A stretch of DNA of 64,000 nt from Candidatus Poribacteria bacterium (GTDB taxonomy: Bacteria > Poribacteria > WGA-4E > WGA-3G): positions 62,001-126,000 of the forward strand of contig JAJECN010000023.1 in NCBI GenBank assembly GCA_022821965.1, in the 5' to 3' direction. Shown in pieces: positions 27,855-36,609 of this stretch (position 1 is its first letter; every line of letters begins with the position of its first letter). Both the position numbers and the translations under genes were made by a program. A model generated the notes under the pieces. The model was not told where the DNA came from, did not search any database, and saw only the letters and a list, made by a program, of their open reading frames with translations.

Positions 27855-29465
27855 TTACGAAATTTTGAGGTGAATCGTTCTTTCTTCGCTTTCACTATAA
27901 CCGATGCGAATCGCTTTTGCTCGGACACTTGTTTCGCCTTTTGGTAGACGTAGTGGATCGGTATACAACCGCCAATGGGCATCCTCTCCTTGCTCCGTTG
28001 TGTAGGCAATAGATGCCCCTTGCGTGGAGCAGTGAAGTTGTAAAACAAGCGGAGCTGCCCATTCACCAACCCTGTGAGCGACCTCCGTACCGGGATGTTC
28101 GGCGTTAATAGGAATAAAGATCGGAGCTGCCGTTTGTGGCTGTGTACTATCAGGGTACCACGTCGCAACCATCTGTTCTTCCGGTATATTCCCCATATCC
28201 CCAAATTCGGACTGCCACTCTGCCAGCGCACCGCGCATCCGTCCCAGTACGTCTTGATGTTCAGAGTCCGCTGCTAAATTGTTGAGTTCATACCGGTCAT
28301 TTTCAATATCATAGAGTTCTTCGGCTGGACGTGGAGAACGGAACATTACTGCTTGATCGCCTTCCAATTCGCCTGCGGCATATAATCGCCACATCTCCTG
28401 CATGACTGGGTGCCGATTGCGATAGGGGATCCAAAGCAGATACGGCTTTTCGGGGTAATAATTTTTGATGTATTTATACTTTTTATCACGTACAGCGCGG
28501 ACCATATCGTAGGATTCGTCGTAGCGGTCGCGCGTCGCGAAAATATAGTCGCGTTCGATCTTCTGCGGACCGAGGAAGGGTTGTCCCTGTAGATGTTCCG
28601 GTGCCTGCACGTCGCAGAGTGAAAGGACGGTCGGACCGAGGTCAATCAGACTTACGAGTTGTTCAGTGACACTGCCGGAACTCAGCGTGCCGGGCCAGCG
28701 GACGATCAAAGGTATACGGATGCCAGCGTCATAGGGCCATCGTTTTCCACGCGGTAGCCCTTCACCGTGATCGCTCCAGAGAAAAACAATAGTATTCTCT
28801 ACAAGCCCATCCTCCTCCAACTGATCCAACAGTTCACCGACGCGTGCATCGGCAGTTGCGAGATTATCGTATTGGCGAGCCAACGCTTGCCTTGCTTTCG
28901 GCGTATCGGGTAGATAAGGGGGTAACTGCACATCATCTGGATTCGTGGTCGTGGTCAACGGACGATCCTCGCGTTCCCACATACCGCTTTCATGCGTAAC
29001 ACCCGGATTGAAGACCGAGAAGAAGGGTTGTCCCGTTTCACGATTTCGCCAATGCGCGGTGTTGTTAGACTCATCCCATGCTGTAATCGGTGGTGTGAAC
29101 TGATAATCGGTTTTGCTATTGTTCGTGCAGTAATAACCCGCGCCTCTGAGGTATTCGGTGAATGTTTTGACGTAAGGCGGTGGCACAGCGGAATACGGTG
29201 TTGGCATGTCAGGCGTATTTTGGTTTGTATGCGTCGTCCGCATGTGATGTGTACCGATAGAGGTTTGGTACATACCAGTAATGATTGCGGAACGGCTCGG
29301 GGCACAGACACCGGCGGTCGAAAAGGCATTCGGAAACCGACATCCGCCGGCAGCAAGCCGGTCAATATTCGGTGTGCGAGCGATTGGGTCTCCGTAACAA
29401 CCAAAACGTGGGGTCGTATCTTCTATCGAAATCCAAAGAATGTTCGGGCGATCTGGTGTGTTCAT
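27855..29465 (-). CDS. Sulfatase with C-terminal chitobiase/FN3-associated domain (copy B)
   Basis: 536 residues. Formylglycine site Cys54 in CAPSR-SAIITG; LWSDHGEGLPRGK carries the metal and substrate residues and resembles the N-sulfoglucosamine sulfohydrolase branch. The last about 80 residues (STQGASIAYTTEQG ... VRAKAIRIGYSESE) match the chitobiase/hexosaminidase C-terminal type of Ig domain. No signal peptide. AAGGAG 5 bases before the ATG. It is a close paralogue of the next gene and lies 14 bases before the lactonase. Confidence 0.93.
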   Translation of the reverse strand: MNTPDRPNILWISIEDTTPRFGCYGDPIARTPNIDRLAAGGCRFPNAFSTAGVCAPSRSAIITGMYQTSIGTHHMRTTHTNQNTPDMPTPYSAVPPPYVKTFTEYLRGAGYYCTNNSKTDYQFTPPITAWDESNNTAHWRNRETGQPFFSVFNPGVTHESGMWEREDRPLTTTTNPDDVQLPPYLPDTPKARQALARQYDNLATADARVGELLDQLEEDGLVENTIVFLWSDHGEGLPRGKRWPYDAGIRIPLIVRWPGTLSSGSVTEQLVSLIDLGPTVLSLCDVQAPEHLQGQPFLGPQKIERDYIFATRDRYDESYDMVRAVRDKKYKYIKNYYPEKPYLLWIPYRNRHPVMQEMWRLYAAGELEGDQAVMFRSPRPAEELYDIENDRYELNNLAADSEHQDVLGRMRGALAEWQSEFGDMGNIPEEQMVATWYPDSTQPQTAAPIFIPINAEHPGTEVAHRVGEWAAPLVLQLHCSTQGASIAYTTEQGEDAHWRLYTDPLRLPKGETSVRAKAIRIGYSESEERTIHLKIS

Positions 29466-29546
29466 TATGACTCCTTGTTTTTGGCAAAGATTTTACCCTA
29501 AACAGCGGTTTAAGTCAATAAGGTCGTCTAAGCATTCCAAGGTCGT

Positions 29547-31157
29547 TTAGTCGTCTGAAACTGTGAATTTTAGAGATTTTTCATCGCTCTCTTTGTAACC
29601 GATCCGAATTGCTTTTGCTCTTATAACGGTTTCACCTTTCGGTAAACGCAAAGGTTCTGTATACAACTGCCATCGGACATCTTCACCTTGTTCGGTTGTA
29701 TACGCAAGTGAGGCACCTTGTGTTGAACAGTAGAGTTGCAGAAGCAGCGGTGCGTCCCATTCTCCATCTTCGTGAGTAGGCTCCATGCCGGGGTTAGACG
29801 CGTTAATCGGAATGAAAAGTGGTGATGCTGTTTGTGGTTGTGTGCCGTTAGGATACCACTTCGCCACCATTTCTTCTTCAGATATATTCCCCATATCCCC
29901 GAATTCCGATTGCCATGCTGTCAACGTTTCTCGCATCCGTTTAAGCACATTTCCATGTGCTGCATTCTCTGCTAAGTTGTTGAGTTCATACTTGTCATTT
30001 TCCACATCGTAGAGTTCTTCAGTGGGACGCGGCGATTGGAACATGACCAATTGATCTCCCTCTAATTTGCCTTCGGCATGAAGTCGCCACATCTCCTGCA
30101 TCACGGGATGGCTATTGCGGTAAGGATCCCAGAGAAGATACGGATTTTCGGGATAATAATTTCGGATGTATTTATACCTTTTATCACGTACAGCACGCAA
30201 CATGTGATACGATAAATCAAGGCGGTCGCGCGTCGCGAAAATATATTCACGTTCTACTTTTTGTGGTCCAAGGAAGGGGTGTCCTTGTAGGTGCTGCGGT
30301 GCTTGAACACCGCATAACGAAAGCACAGTGGGACCGAGATCAATCAAACTCACCAATTGATCGCTTTCACTCCCTGGATTAAGTTCTTCGTGCCAACGCA
30401 CAATCAACGGAATTCGGATCCCCGCATCATAGGGCCACCGTTTACCGCGTGGGAGTCCTTCACCGTGATCGCTCCAGAGAAAAACAATAGTATTTTCTGC
30501 GAGTCCATCTTCTTCCAGTTGATCTAATAACTCTCCGACACGGGCATCGGCTGTGGCGAGGTTATCGTACTGTCGAGCCAATGCGGCACGGGCTTTAGGT
30601 GTATCTGGTAAATAAGGAGGTAATTCCACGTCATCTGGATTCGTGGTCAGTGGACGATCTTCCTTTTCCCACATACCGCTTTCGTGTGTAACGATTGGGT
30701 TAAAAACGGAAAAGAAGGGTTGCCCTTCCGTACGATTTCGCCAGTGTCCTTGATTGCTATTGTCATCCCACGCTGTGATAGGTGGTGTAAACTGATAGTC
30801 TGTTTTACTATTGTTGGTGCAATAATAGCCTGCCCTTCTCAGGTATTCGGTGAAGGTTTTCACATAAGGTGGAGGAACAGCAGAATACGGCGTAGGTAGG
30901 TTAGGTGTACTTTCGTGTGTATGCGTTGTCCGATGGTGATGTGTTCCGATGGAAGTCTGATACATACCGGTGATAATAGCGGAACGACTTGGTGCACAGA
31001 CTCCGGCTGTTGAAAAGGCATTTGGAAACCGACATCCGCCTGCAGCGAGGCGGTCAATATTTGGGGTGCGGGCGATTAGGTCACCATAGCAACCGAAACG
31101 CGGCGTTGTATCCTCTAAAGATAGCCAGAGGATATTCGGACGATCTGGTGTGCTCAT
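29547..31157 (-). CDS. Sulfatase with C-terminal chitobiase/FN3-associated domain (copy A)
   Basis: 536 residues, same length and domain order as the neighbour at 27855, with Cys54 in CAPSR as the formylglycine site. Most of the sequence is identical or conservatively changed, so the pair arose by tandem duplication. GGGAG 5 bases before the ATG at 31157 sets the start; an upstream in-frame start would run into the PhyH gene. Substrate is probably a sulfated or sulfamidated glycan fragment, by family only. Confidence 0.93.
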   Translation of the reverse strand: MSTPDRPNILWLSLEDTTPRFGCYGDLIARTPNIDRLAAGGCRFPNAFSTAGVCAPSRSAIITGMYQTSIGTHHHRTTHTHESTPNLPTPYSAVPPPYVKTFTEYLRRAGYYCTNNSKTDYQFTPPITAWDDNSNQGHWRNRTEGQPFFSVFNPIVTHESGMWEKEDRPLTTNPDDVELPPYLPDTPKARAALARQYDNLATADARVGELLDQLEEDGLAENTIVFLWSDHGEGLPRGKRWPYDAGIRIPLIVRWHEELNPGSESDQLVSLIDLGPTVLSLCGVQAPQHLQGHPFLGPQKVEREYIFATRDRLDLSYHMLRAVRDKRYKYIRNYYPENPYLLWDPYRNSHPVMQEMWRLHAEGKLEGDQLVMFQSPRPTEELYDVENDKYELNNLAENAAHGNVLKRMRETLTAWQSEFGDMGNISEEEMVAKWYPNGTQPQTASPLFIPINASNPGMEPTHEDGEWDAPLLLQLYCSTQGASLAYTTEQGEDVRWQLYTEPLRLPKGETVIRAKAIRIGYKESDEKSLKFTVSDD

Positions 31158-31188
31158 TCTTACTCCCTTTTGACAGTGATTTGATGTT

Positions 31189-32025
31189 TTAGTGCCAACA
31201 TCCCTCCGTATACGCCTCGCGATCAAATAACTTCTGGCGGAACGTTGTCGCCTGTGCCATCCATTCCTCAGGGATCTCCTGCGTGTAGCGATGCGGCGGT
31301 CCTGCCTCTTTAAAGATATCTATGGCGAAGATACGATAGAGTTGTGGGGAATCTATAGGTTTCGCCTCCGCGGCGTGGAAGATGCGGGCATCGATGTAGA
31401 CCATACTACCCGGTGGCAGTTCAAGTCGTTTCTCTTCCAGTTTGCGTCCAGCCTCTGCGTCGAAATCGCCTGCAAGCATTCGATCCGGTGTTGCTTCTTT
31501 TGTCGGAGCGACCTTGTGGCTGCCCGGTATAACTTTGAGATTCCTATCACCGCGTGTGAAGCCGTTCGGATAGTATAGAATCTGTATATAGTAATTGTCG
31601 CGCTCTGCGAGGTTAACAGGATTCTCATGCTTCCAATGGTGATGGTCCTGGTGGAATCCAAGTGGACCAATCCCACGGGGTGCGATGTTAAGTGCAGAGT
31701 GACAGAAGTGATATGCGTCACCAATGGTCGCCTGTATTAGTGCCGTAATGAAGGGATCGTCAATGAGCCGATCGCTGTATTCACCGCGATCGTTCCATGG
31801 ACGGATGAAATAAGAGCGTTCTTGTGCGTCGCCATTATGTAATGCCTCAATGTACTGACGCGTCGGTTCAAAATGCTGTGTGATTTCCTCAATCAGACCT
31901 TCTCTTCCGTCGTCCGTGAATACATCTGGATAAGCAATGTAGCCATTGTTATGAAAAGAATCAATGTCCGCTTGCGATGGACCTGATAATCGGAAAAGTG
32001 AATCAAGTGTCGTGGTTGTTTCCAT
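31189..32025 (-). CDS. Phytanoyl-CoA dioxygenase (PhyH) family protein
   Basis: 278 residues (280 from an ATG at 32031). In the longer numbering the iron triad is His127-x-Asp129 (FHQDHHHW) and His219 (ARIFHAAE), with Arg233 for 2-oxoglutarate; VIPGSH at 168 is typical. AAGGAG is 2 bases before the first ATG and 8 before the second, so 32025 is preferred. It heads the minus-strand group with two sulfatases and the lactonase, suggesting that hydroxylation and desulfation act on the same class of substrate. Confidence 0.9.
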   Translation of the reverse strand: METTTTLDSLFRLSGPSQADIDSFHNNGYIAYPDVFTDDGREGLIEEITQHFEPTRQYIEALHNGDAQERSYFIRPWNDRGEYSDRLIDDPFITALIQATIGDAYHFCHSALNIAPRGIGPLGFHQDHHHWKHENPVNLAERDNYYIQILYYPNGFTRGDRNLKVIPGSHKVAPTKEATPDRMLAGDFDAEAGRKLEEKRLELPPGSMVYIDARIFHAAEAKPIDSPQLYRIFAIDIFKEAGPPHRYTQEIPEEWMAQATTFRQKLFDREAYTEGCWH

Positions 32026-32073
32026 AGCCATAACTCCTTACACAATTCGTAATTGCATTCCCTAAGTTTTGGT

Positions 32074-32102
32074 TTGACTTTTGGTTGATTTGAAAGTATA
32101 AT
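32074..32102 (+). promoter_or_regulatory. Sigma-70-type promoter of the toxin-antitoxin pair
   Basis: TTGACT (32074-32079), exactly 17 bases, perfect TATAAT (32097-32102). The transcript would start near 32109, about 64 bases before the antitoxin ATG. Confidence 0.7.
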
Positions 32103-32172
32103 TCTACTATTCTTTAGGCTTCTGGTGCTGTAAACCCTTAGTGTCTTATGTGAGATCAATAGGAGCAAAAAA

Positions 32173-32400
32173 ATGCAAAAACTCGACCGGATAACATTCA
32201 ATCCAAATGTAATGGGAGGCAAGCCTTGTATCCGCGGCATGCGGGTCACCGTTGGCATGATTGTTGGTTTGGTTGCTTCTGGTTGTTCTAATGCCGAGAT
32301 TTTGGATGCCTATCCCTACTTGGAGGAGGAAGATATTCGTCAATCCCTTTCCTATGCCGCGTGGCGAGTTCAAGAAATTGAAGTGCCAGTGGGTCCATAA
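32173..32400 (+). CDS. DUF433-family antitoxin
   Basis: 75 residues. The block DRITFNPNVMGGKPCIRGMRV, through ILDAYPYLEEEDIRQSLSYAAW, is the DUF433 pattern, a helix-turn-helix protein related to VapB-type antitoxins that usually autoregulates its operon. AGGAG lies 8 bases before the ATG. Its TAA overlaps the ATG of the toxin gene by one base. Confidence 0.9.
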   Translation: MQKLDRITFNPNVMGGKPCIRGMRVTVGMIVGLVASGCSNAEILDAYPYLEEEDIRQSLSYAAWRVQEIEVPVGP

Positions 32401-32777
32401 TGAAAGTGCTAATTGATATGAACCTTTCTACCAAATGGGTTCCTGTTCTTGAACAACACGGATGGCACGCGGTTCACTGGCGGGACATAGGTGAACCGCA
32501 CGCGTCAGATAACACAATTATCGCTTGGGCTCGTGAAAAGGGTTATATTGTGTTCACCCAAGATCTTGATTTTGGAACGTTACTCGCGACTACCTATGTT
32601 CAAAAACCGAGTGTGATTCAAGTTCGTATACAGAACGCACTGCCGAAGAACTTGGGACCTTGGTTAGCACGGATTCTTCAGCAACACGAAACAGCTTTAG
32701 AAAGCGGTGCTTTGCTTACTGTCACCGAAGACCGGACAAGGGTACGTATTCTCCCTTTCAAGGAAAATGAGATATAA
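32400..32777 (+). CDS. DUF5615 PIN-like toxin
   Basis: 125 residues of the PIN-like nuclease fold. MKVLIDMNLS supplies the first acidic residue, and VFTQDLDFG the second acidic pair, as expected for DUF5615 proteins. Together with the DUF433 gene it forms a probable type II toxin-antitoxin pair in the usual antitoxin-first order. RNA target is not known. It converges on the next sulfatase with 5 bases between stops. Confidence 0.88.
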   Translation: MKVLIDMNLSTKWVPVLEQHGWHAVHWRDIGEPHASDNTIIAWAREKGYIVFTQDLDFGTLLATTYVQKPSVIQVRIQNALPKNLGPWLARILQQHETALESGALLTVTEDRTRVRILPFKENEI

Positions 32778-32782
32778 CCTGC

Positions 32783-34255
32783 TCACATCCGGCTGTGTCC
32801 ATCCTGCTTAAATGTTTCCAGTAGTGCAGTCAGTCGTTCCACGATCTCTGGATATGTCTCCCAAACATTGTTTGTTTCACCCGGATCCTCATAGATTTGA
32901 TACAGTTGTCCCGGAACATCCGGTTTGGGACCCCCATCACGAGGCGGGGGCCAGCCACCTGAACCTTGCGTCCCCAAAATCAATTTCCATTCGCCGTGTC
33001 GTATCGAAAAAACACCGGTACTGGAGTGATGCACGATAGCCTCTCGCAAAGGATTTTCTGTCTCTTCACCTAACAGTGCGGGTAAGATATTGCAACTGTC
33101 CTGTCCTGCATCGTCAGGGACTTCGGTGCCGACGATAGCGGCGCACGTCGCCATAAGATCCGTGAGACAGGTTAGCGCGTTGGTTTCGGTATTCGATGCG
33201 ATGACACCGGGCCAGCGTGCAATTAATGGTTCGCGGTGTCCACCTTCCCAGATATGTGCCTTGTAGCCACGCCAGTCCCCACACGACTTGTGGTCGTAGA
33301 GATGGTATGGCATCGGGCTATTGTCGCCTTGGATTCGGTCGCCGGGCAAAGCACCGTTATCGCTCGTAACGAAGATGAGCGTCTCATCAGTTTTGCCAGT
33401 GCGTTCTAAGGCATCCATTACTTCACCGACCATCCAATCAACAAGCCACACCAGATCCCCGCGAGGACCAGCACTGCTCTTGCCGCGTGCGAAGTCTGGC
33501 ACGACTGCTTCTGTACAAGGTTCGTGCGGTGCGGAGGGGGTCAGGTAAAGGAAGAAAGGCGCGTCCGCATCGGCTTGTCCCTCAATATATTCAACCGCCT
33601 TCTGTGCGATAATGGGATCTGCGTCTTTATGCTGCCATTCTGGAGTCATCATTCCGGGACGACTCGTAAACTCCGGAACCTCATGATAGACGCTCGGAAT
33701 CTCGACAAACGTATCGTTCTCAATGAAGCCGTAAGGAGGTTGACAGGTTGGACAACCGGCGTTTCCATAGAAATAGTCGAAACCGAGATCTACCGGACCG
33801 CCGGTCAGTGGCGCGGTGAAATCAATATGTTCTTCCAACTCGCGTCCTGCGTTCTGCCACGGCAGTGGCGCATTGAAATCAAAATGGTATCCCGATACCG
33901 TTGAGAATCCGAGTCCCAAATGCCACTTACCGACGCATGCAGTGTTGTAACCCGTCTCTTTTAGCAATTGAGGAACTGTCAAGCGTCCTGATTCAATCAG
34001 GGGCGGCTCATACCCGTAAAGCACGCCGTGTTTGAGGCGGCTCCGCCAACAGTATCGTCCCGTTAGGACTCCGTATCGTGTGGGTGTACAGACCGCCGAA
34101 GGGGAGTGTGCATCGGTGAAGCGAATTCCTTCTTGTGCGAGTTTATCCATGTTTGGGGTGGGAATCTTTGAATCGGGGTTATAGCAGCCGACATCACCGT
34201 ATCCCATATCGTCTGCCATGATAAAAACAATGTTCGGAGAAATGTTTGTATCCAT
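32783..34255 (-). CDS. Arylsulfatase with CTPTR active-site variant
   Basis: 490 residues. Formylglycine site Cys56 in CTPTR-YGVLTGRYCWRS: the usual Ser is Thr, a variant seen in a known sulfatase subgroup. MADDMGYGD provides metal Asp residues, ACVGKWHLG the Lys/His block, and VTSDNGALPG the second metal site. No signal peptide. Substrate unknown. Confidence 0.92.
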   Translation of the reverse strand: MDTNISPNIVFIMADDMGYGDVGCYNPDSKIPTPNMDKLAQEGIRFTDAHSPSAVCTPTRYGVLTGRYCWRSRLKHGVLYGYEPPLIESGRLTVPQLLKETGYNTACVGKWHLGLGFSTVSGYHFDFNAPLPWQNAGRELEEHIDFTAPLTGGPVDLGFDYFYGNAGCPTCQPPYGFIENDTFVEIPSVYHEVPEFTSRPGMMTPEWQHKDADPIIAQKAVEYIEGQADADAPFFLYLTPSAPHEPCTEAVVPDFARGKSSAGPRGDLVWLVDWMVGEVMDALERTGKTDETLIFVTSDNGALPGDRIQGDNSPMPYHLYDHKSCGDWRGYKAHIWEGGHREPLIARWPGVIASNTETNALTCLTDLMATCAAIVGTEVPDDAGQDSCNILPALLGEETENPLREAIVHHSSTGVFSIRHGEWKLILGTQGSGGWPPPRDGGPKPDVPGQLYQIYEDPGETNNVWETYPEIVERLTALLETFKQDGHSRM

Positions 34256-34294
34256 TATGATTCCTAAAAAATAGGTGGCGGTGAGACATCGCGC

Positions 34295-35407
34295 CTACTG
34301 CAACTTCGTCTTCAATTCAGCGAGGTCTTTGTCAATTGATGCTTCTTCAGCATAACTCGAAAATTCACGCTCTAATTTCGCATCCTGATACGCAACATCT
34401 ACTTCAACCGCTGCCTTCGCTAAAGTGGCTGCCTCAGTTGCGTCCTGTTCCATCTTTGCAAACGTTTCAAGTGCTTTACTCTCCTGTATTTCTTCTAACA
34501 TCTCACGGAGATGCGCTTCGGCATCAACGTTTCTGTGTTTCGCCACAACAGAGGCTTTTTTCCCTTCTGCTTCCATGGTTTTCTGATGAAGGTGCTCAAG
34601 GAGATTCCTGAGATCCCGGACGACCTGTTTCTGTTCTTCCCACTGCGTTTTGTATTGATCTGCTAACCGTCCGTATTCGTTTCGTTTTTCGAGGTCTTCG
34701 CGTGCCAAATCCTCGCGTTCGGCTTTAAGGGAAATGAGTGCACGTTCTTGCCACTGTTCTGCTTGGGCGATAGCATCTTCATAAGCGTCCTGAAACTGCT
34801 TTTCAATCCCGACAGAGGCATCAACTTTCTCTCGTGCCTCTGAAAGTCGGTTTTTCATTTCAATAATAGCATCCTCTAAAACCTGTTCCGGATCTTCAGT
34901 TTCAACCTCAGTTTGTTCCAATTCCGGCTCATATTTCACCACAACCGTTTCTGCTAATTTATCTCCGAGCCGTTGTTGTTTTCCTCCAAGGAACCATAGT
35001 AAATCAAATGGTTGGAAGATACCAGCGAACCGGCGAACAAAAGCATCTTTGAAGGTGCACGGCTTGCCATCCTTCAAACGAATCGCTTGTAGGGACAACA
35101 GCTTCTTCCCTATTCCCTGACCTTTTCTGAAGCCGTCCATAAAAAGTAAACCGAATATCCACAAGGCAGCACTGAACAGAACGGCAAAGATGCTGAGTCC
35201 AAGACCCGCTAACAATGACCTGGATACATCGAAAGGACCTGGCAAGAAAGGACCTGTAGGAAGAAATAGAAATGCTACAAGCGATAAAAGAAAGGCAAAA
35301 CCTAATTGCACGGCACCTAAGATCGCAATGTCCATAAAGAGCGCGCATATCCGCGCCATTCGGGATGCCAGTTTGAATTTTTTCCCCGCAATCTTAATAG
35401 ACTTCAT
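34295..35407 (-). CDS. RDD membrane domain - PspA/IM30 fusion protein (copy 1)
   Basis: 370 residues. The N-terminal about 165 residues are an RDD-type membrane domain (ASRMARICALFMDIAI, then two hydrophobic regions, FMDGFRKGQGIGKKLLSLQ). From about residue 180 to the end it is a highly charged helical region matching PspA/IM30: LSEAREKVDASV, AEREDLAREDLEKRNEY, HRNVDAEAHLREML, and the terminal FSSYAEEASIDKDLAELKTKLQ. PspA-type proteins assemble ESCRT-III-like filaments that remodel or protect stressed membranes; here the domain is tied permanently to a membrane. The ATG at 35407 aligns with the starts of the other copies. Cellular role is inferred only. Confidence 0.82.
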   Translation of the reverse strand: MKSIKIAGKKFKLASRMARICALFMDIAILGAVQLGFAFLLSLVAFLFLPTGPFLPGPFDVSRSLLAGLGLSIFAVLFSAALWIFGLLFMDGFRKGQGIGKKLLSLQAIRLKDGKPCTFKDAFVRRFAGIFQPFDLLWFLGGKQQRLGDKLAETVVVKYEPELEQTEVETEDPEQVLEDAIIEMKNRLSEAREKVDASVGIEKQFQDAYEDAIAQAEQWQERALISLKAEREDLAREDLEKRNEYGRLADQYKTQWEEQKQVVRDLRNLLEHLHQKTMEAEGKKASVVAKHRNVDAEAHLREMLEEIQESKALETFAKMEQDATEAATLAKAAVEVDVAYQDAKLEREFSSYAEEASIDKDLAELKTKLQ

Positions 35408-35460
35408 TTTCAAATCCCGAGAATCTTTTTCTCGTTGTATGACGCGCGCCGGATGAATGC

Positions 35461-36555
35461 TTATTGTTGTAATTTTGCTTTCAATTCAGTGAGATCTTTG
35501 TCTATTGATGTTTCTTCGGCATAACTCGCAAACTCACGCTCTGATTTCATATTCTGATATGGAACATCTAATTCAGCTGCGGCTTTTGCTAAAGCGGCTG
35601 CCTCAGTAGCATCTTGCTCCATCTTTAAAAGTGTGTCGAATGATTCGTTGTCTTGTACCTCTTTTAGCATTTCGCGAAGATGTGCTTCGGCGTCAACATT
35701 TCTGTGTTTCGCCGCAACAGTGGCTTTTTTCCCTTCCGCCTCCATAGTTTTTTGCTGGAAATGCTCAAGAAGGTTGCTAAGTTCTCGGACGATCTGTTTC
35801 TGTTCTTCCCATTGCGTTTTGTGTTTATCTGCTAATCGTCGATATTCGTTTCGTTTTTCGAGGTCTTCACGTGCCAAATCCTCACGCTCTGCTTTAAGGG
35901 CAATGAGTGCGCGCTCTTGCCACTGTTCTGCTTGGGCGATAGCACCTTCATAGGCATCCTGAAACTGTTTCTCAACACCGATGGAGGCATCAACCTTCTC
36001 TCGCGCTTCTGAAAGCCTGTTTTTCATCTCAACGATAGTGTTTTCTAAAACTTGCTCAAGGCTTTCGGTTTCAACGTCAACCCCTTCCTGTTCAGGTTCA
36101 TATTTTACAACAACTGTTTCTGCGAATTTATCACCTAACCGTTGTCGTTTATCACCAAGCGTCCATAAAAAGTCCAGTGGTTGAAAGATGCCGGCAAACC
36201 GGCGGAGGAAAGCATCTTTGAAAGTACACGGCTTACTATCTTTCAAACGAATCACTTGTAGTGATAGCAGTTTTTTGCCTATGCCTTGTCCCTTTCTGAA
36301 CCCGTCTATGAAAAGTAGACCGAATGTCCATAAAGCTATATTAAAAAAAACAAAAATCCCAGCGACGAACCCCTGCAAAGGACCTTGCGGTTGACTCCAC
36401 ATTGTTGGAGAAATAAGTTCTGCTATCAAGCGCATAAGGCAGACCGCAATGATTTGGGCAACAGATAAGCAAGTGAAATCTATGAAGAGTGCGTACAAAC
36501 GCGCCATTCGGGATGCCAATTTGAATTTTTTACCTGCAATTTTAATGGACTTCAC
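35461..36555 (-). CDS. RDD membrane domain - PspA/IM30 fusion protein (copy 2)
   Basis: 364 residues with the same two-domain plan as copy 1, and highly similar throughout the helical half (AEREDLAREDLEKRNEYRRLAD, HRNVDAEAHLREML). The RDD half diverges most in the loop between its first two helices. Start taken as GTG at 36555, preceded by AGGA and 7 bases; a TTG at 36561 is possible. 47-53 bases separate it from its neighbours, so the three copies are probably one transcript. Confidence 0.82.
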   Translation of the reverse strand: MKSIKIAGKKFKLASRMARLYALFIDFTCLSVAQIIAVCLMRLIAELISPTMWSQPQGPLQGFVAGIFVFFNIALWTFGLLFIDGFRKGQGIGKKLLSLQVIRLKDSKPCTFKDAFLRRFAGIFQPLDFLWTLGDKRQRLGDKFAETVVVKYEPEQEGVDVETESLEQVLENTIVEMKNRLSEAREKVDASIGVEKQFQDAYEGAIAQAEQWQERALIALKAEREDLAREDLEKRNEYRRLADKHKTQWEEQKQIVRELSNLLEHFQQKTMEAEGKKATVAAKHRNVDAEAHLREMLKEVQDNESFDTLLKMEQDATEAAALAKAAAELDVPYQNMKSEREFASYAEETSIDKDLTELKAKLQQ

Positions 36556-36609
36556 TTTCAAATCCTATAAATCTTTTTGTGTTTGTGCGATACACGTTTT
36601 GATGAACGT

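Noticed and set aside
34272-34297. TAGGTGGCG ... CGCGCCTA palindrome after the RDD-PspA copy 1 gene
   Set aside because: Pairing has mismatches inside the stem and could be chance.
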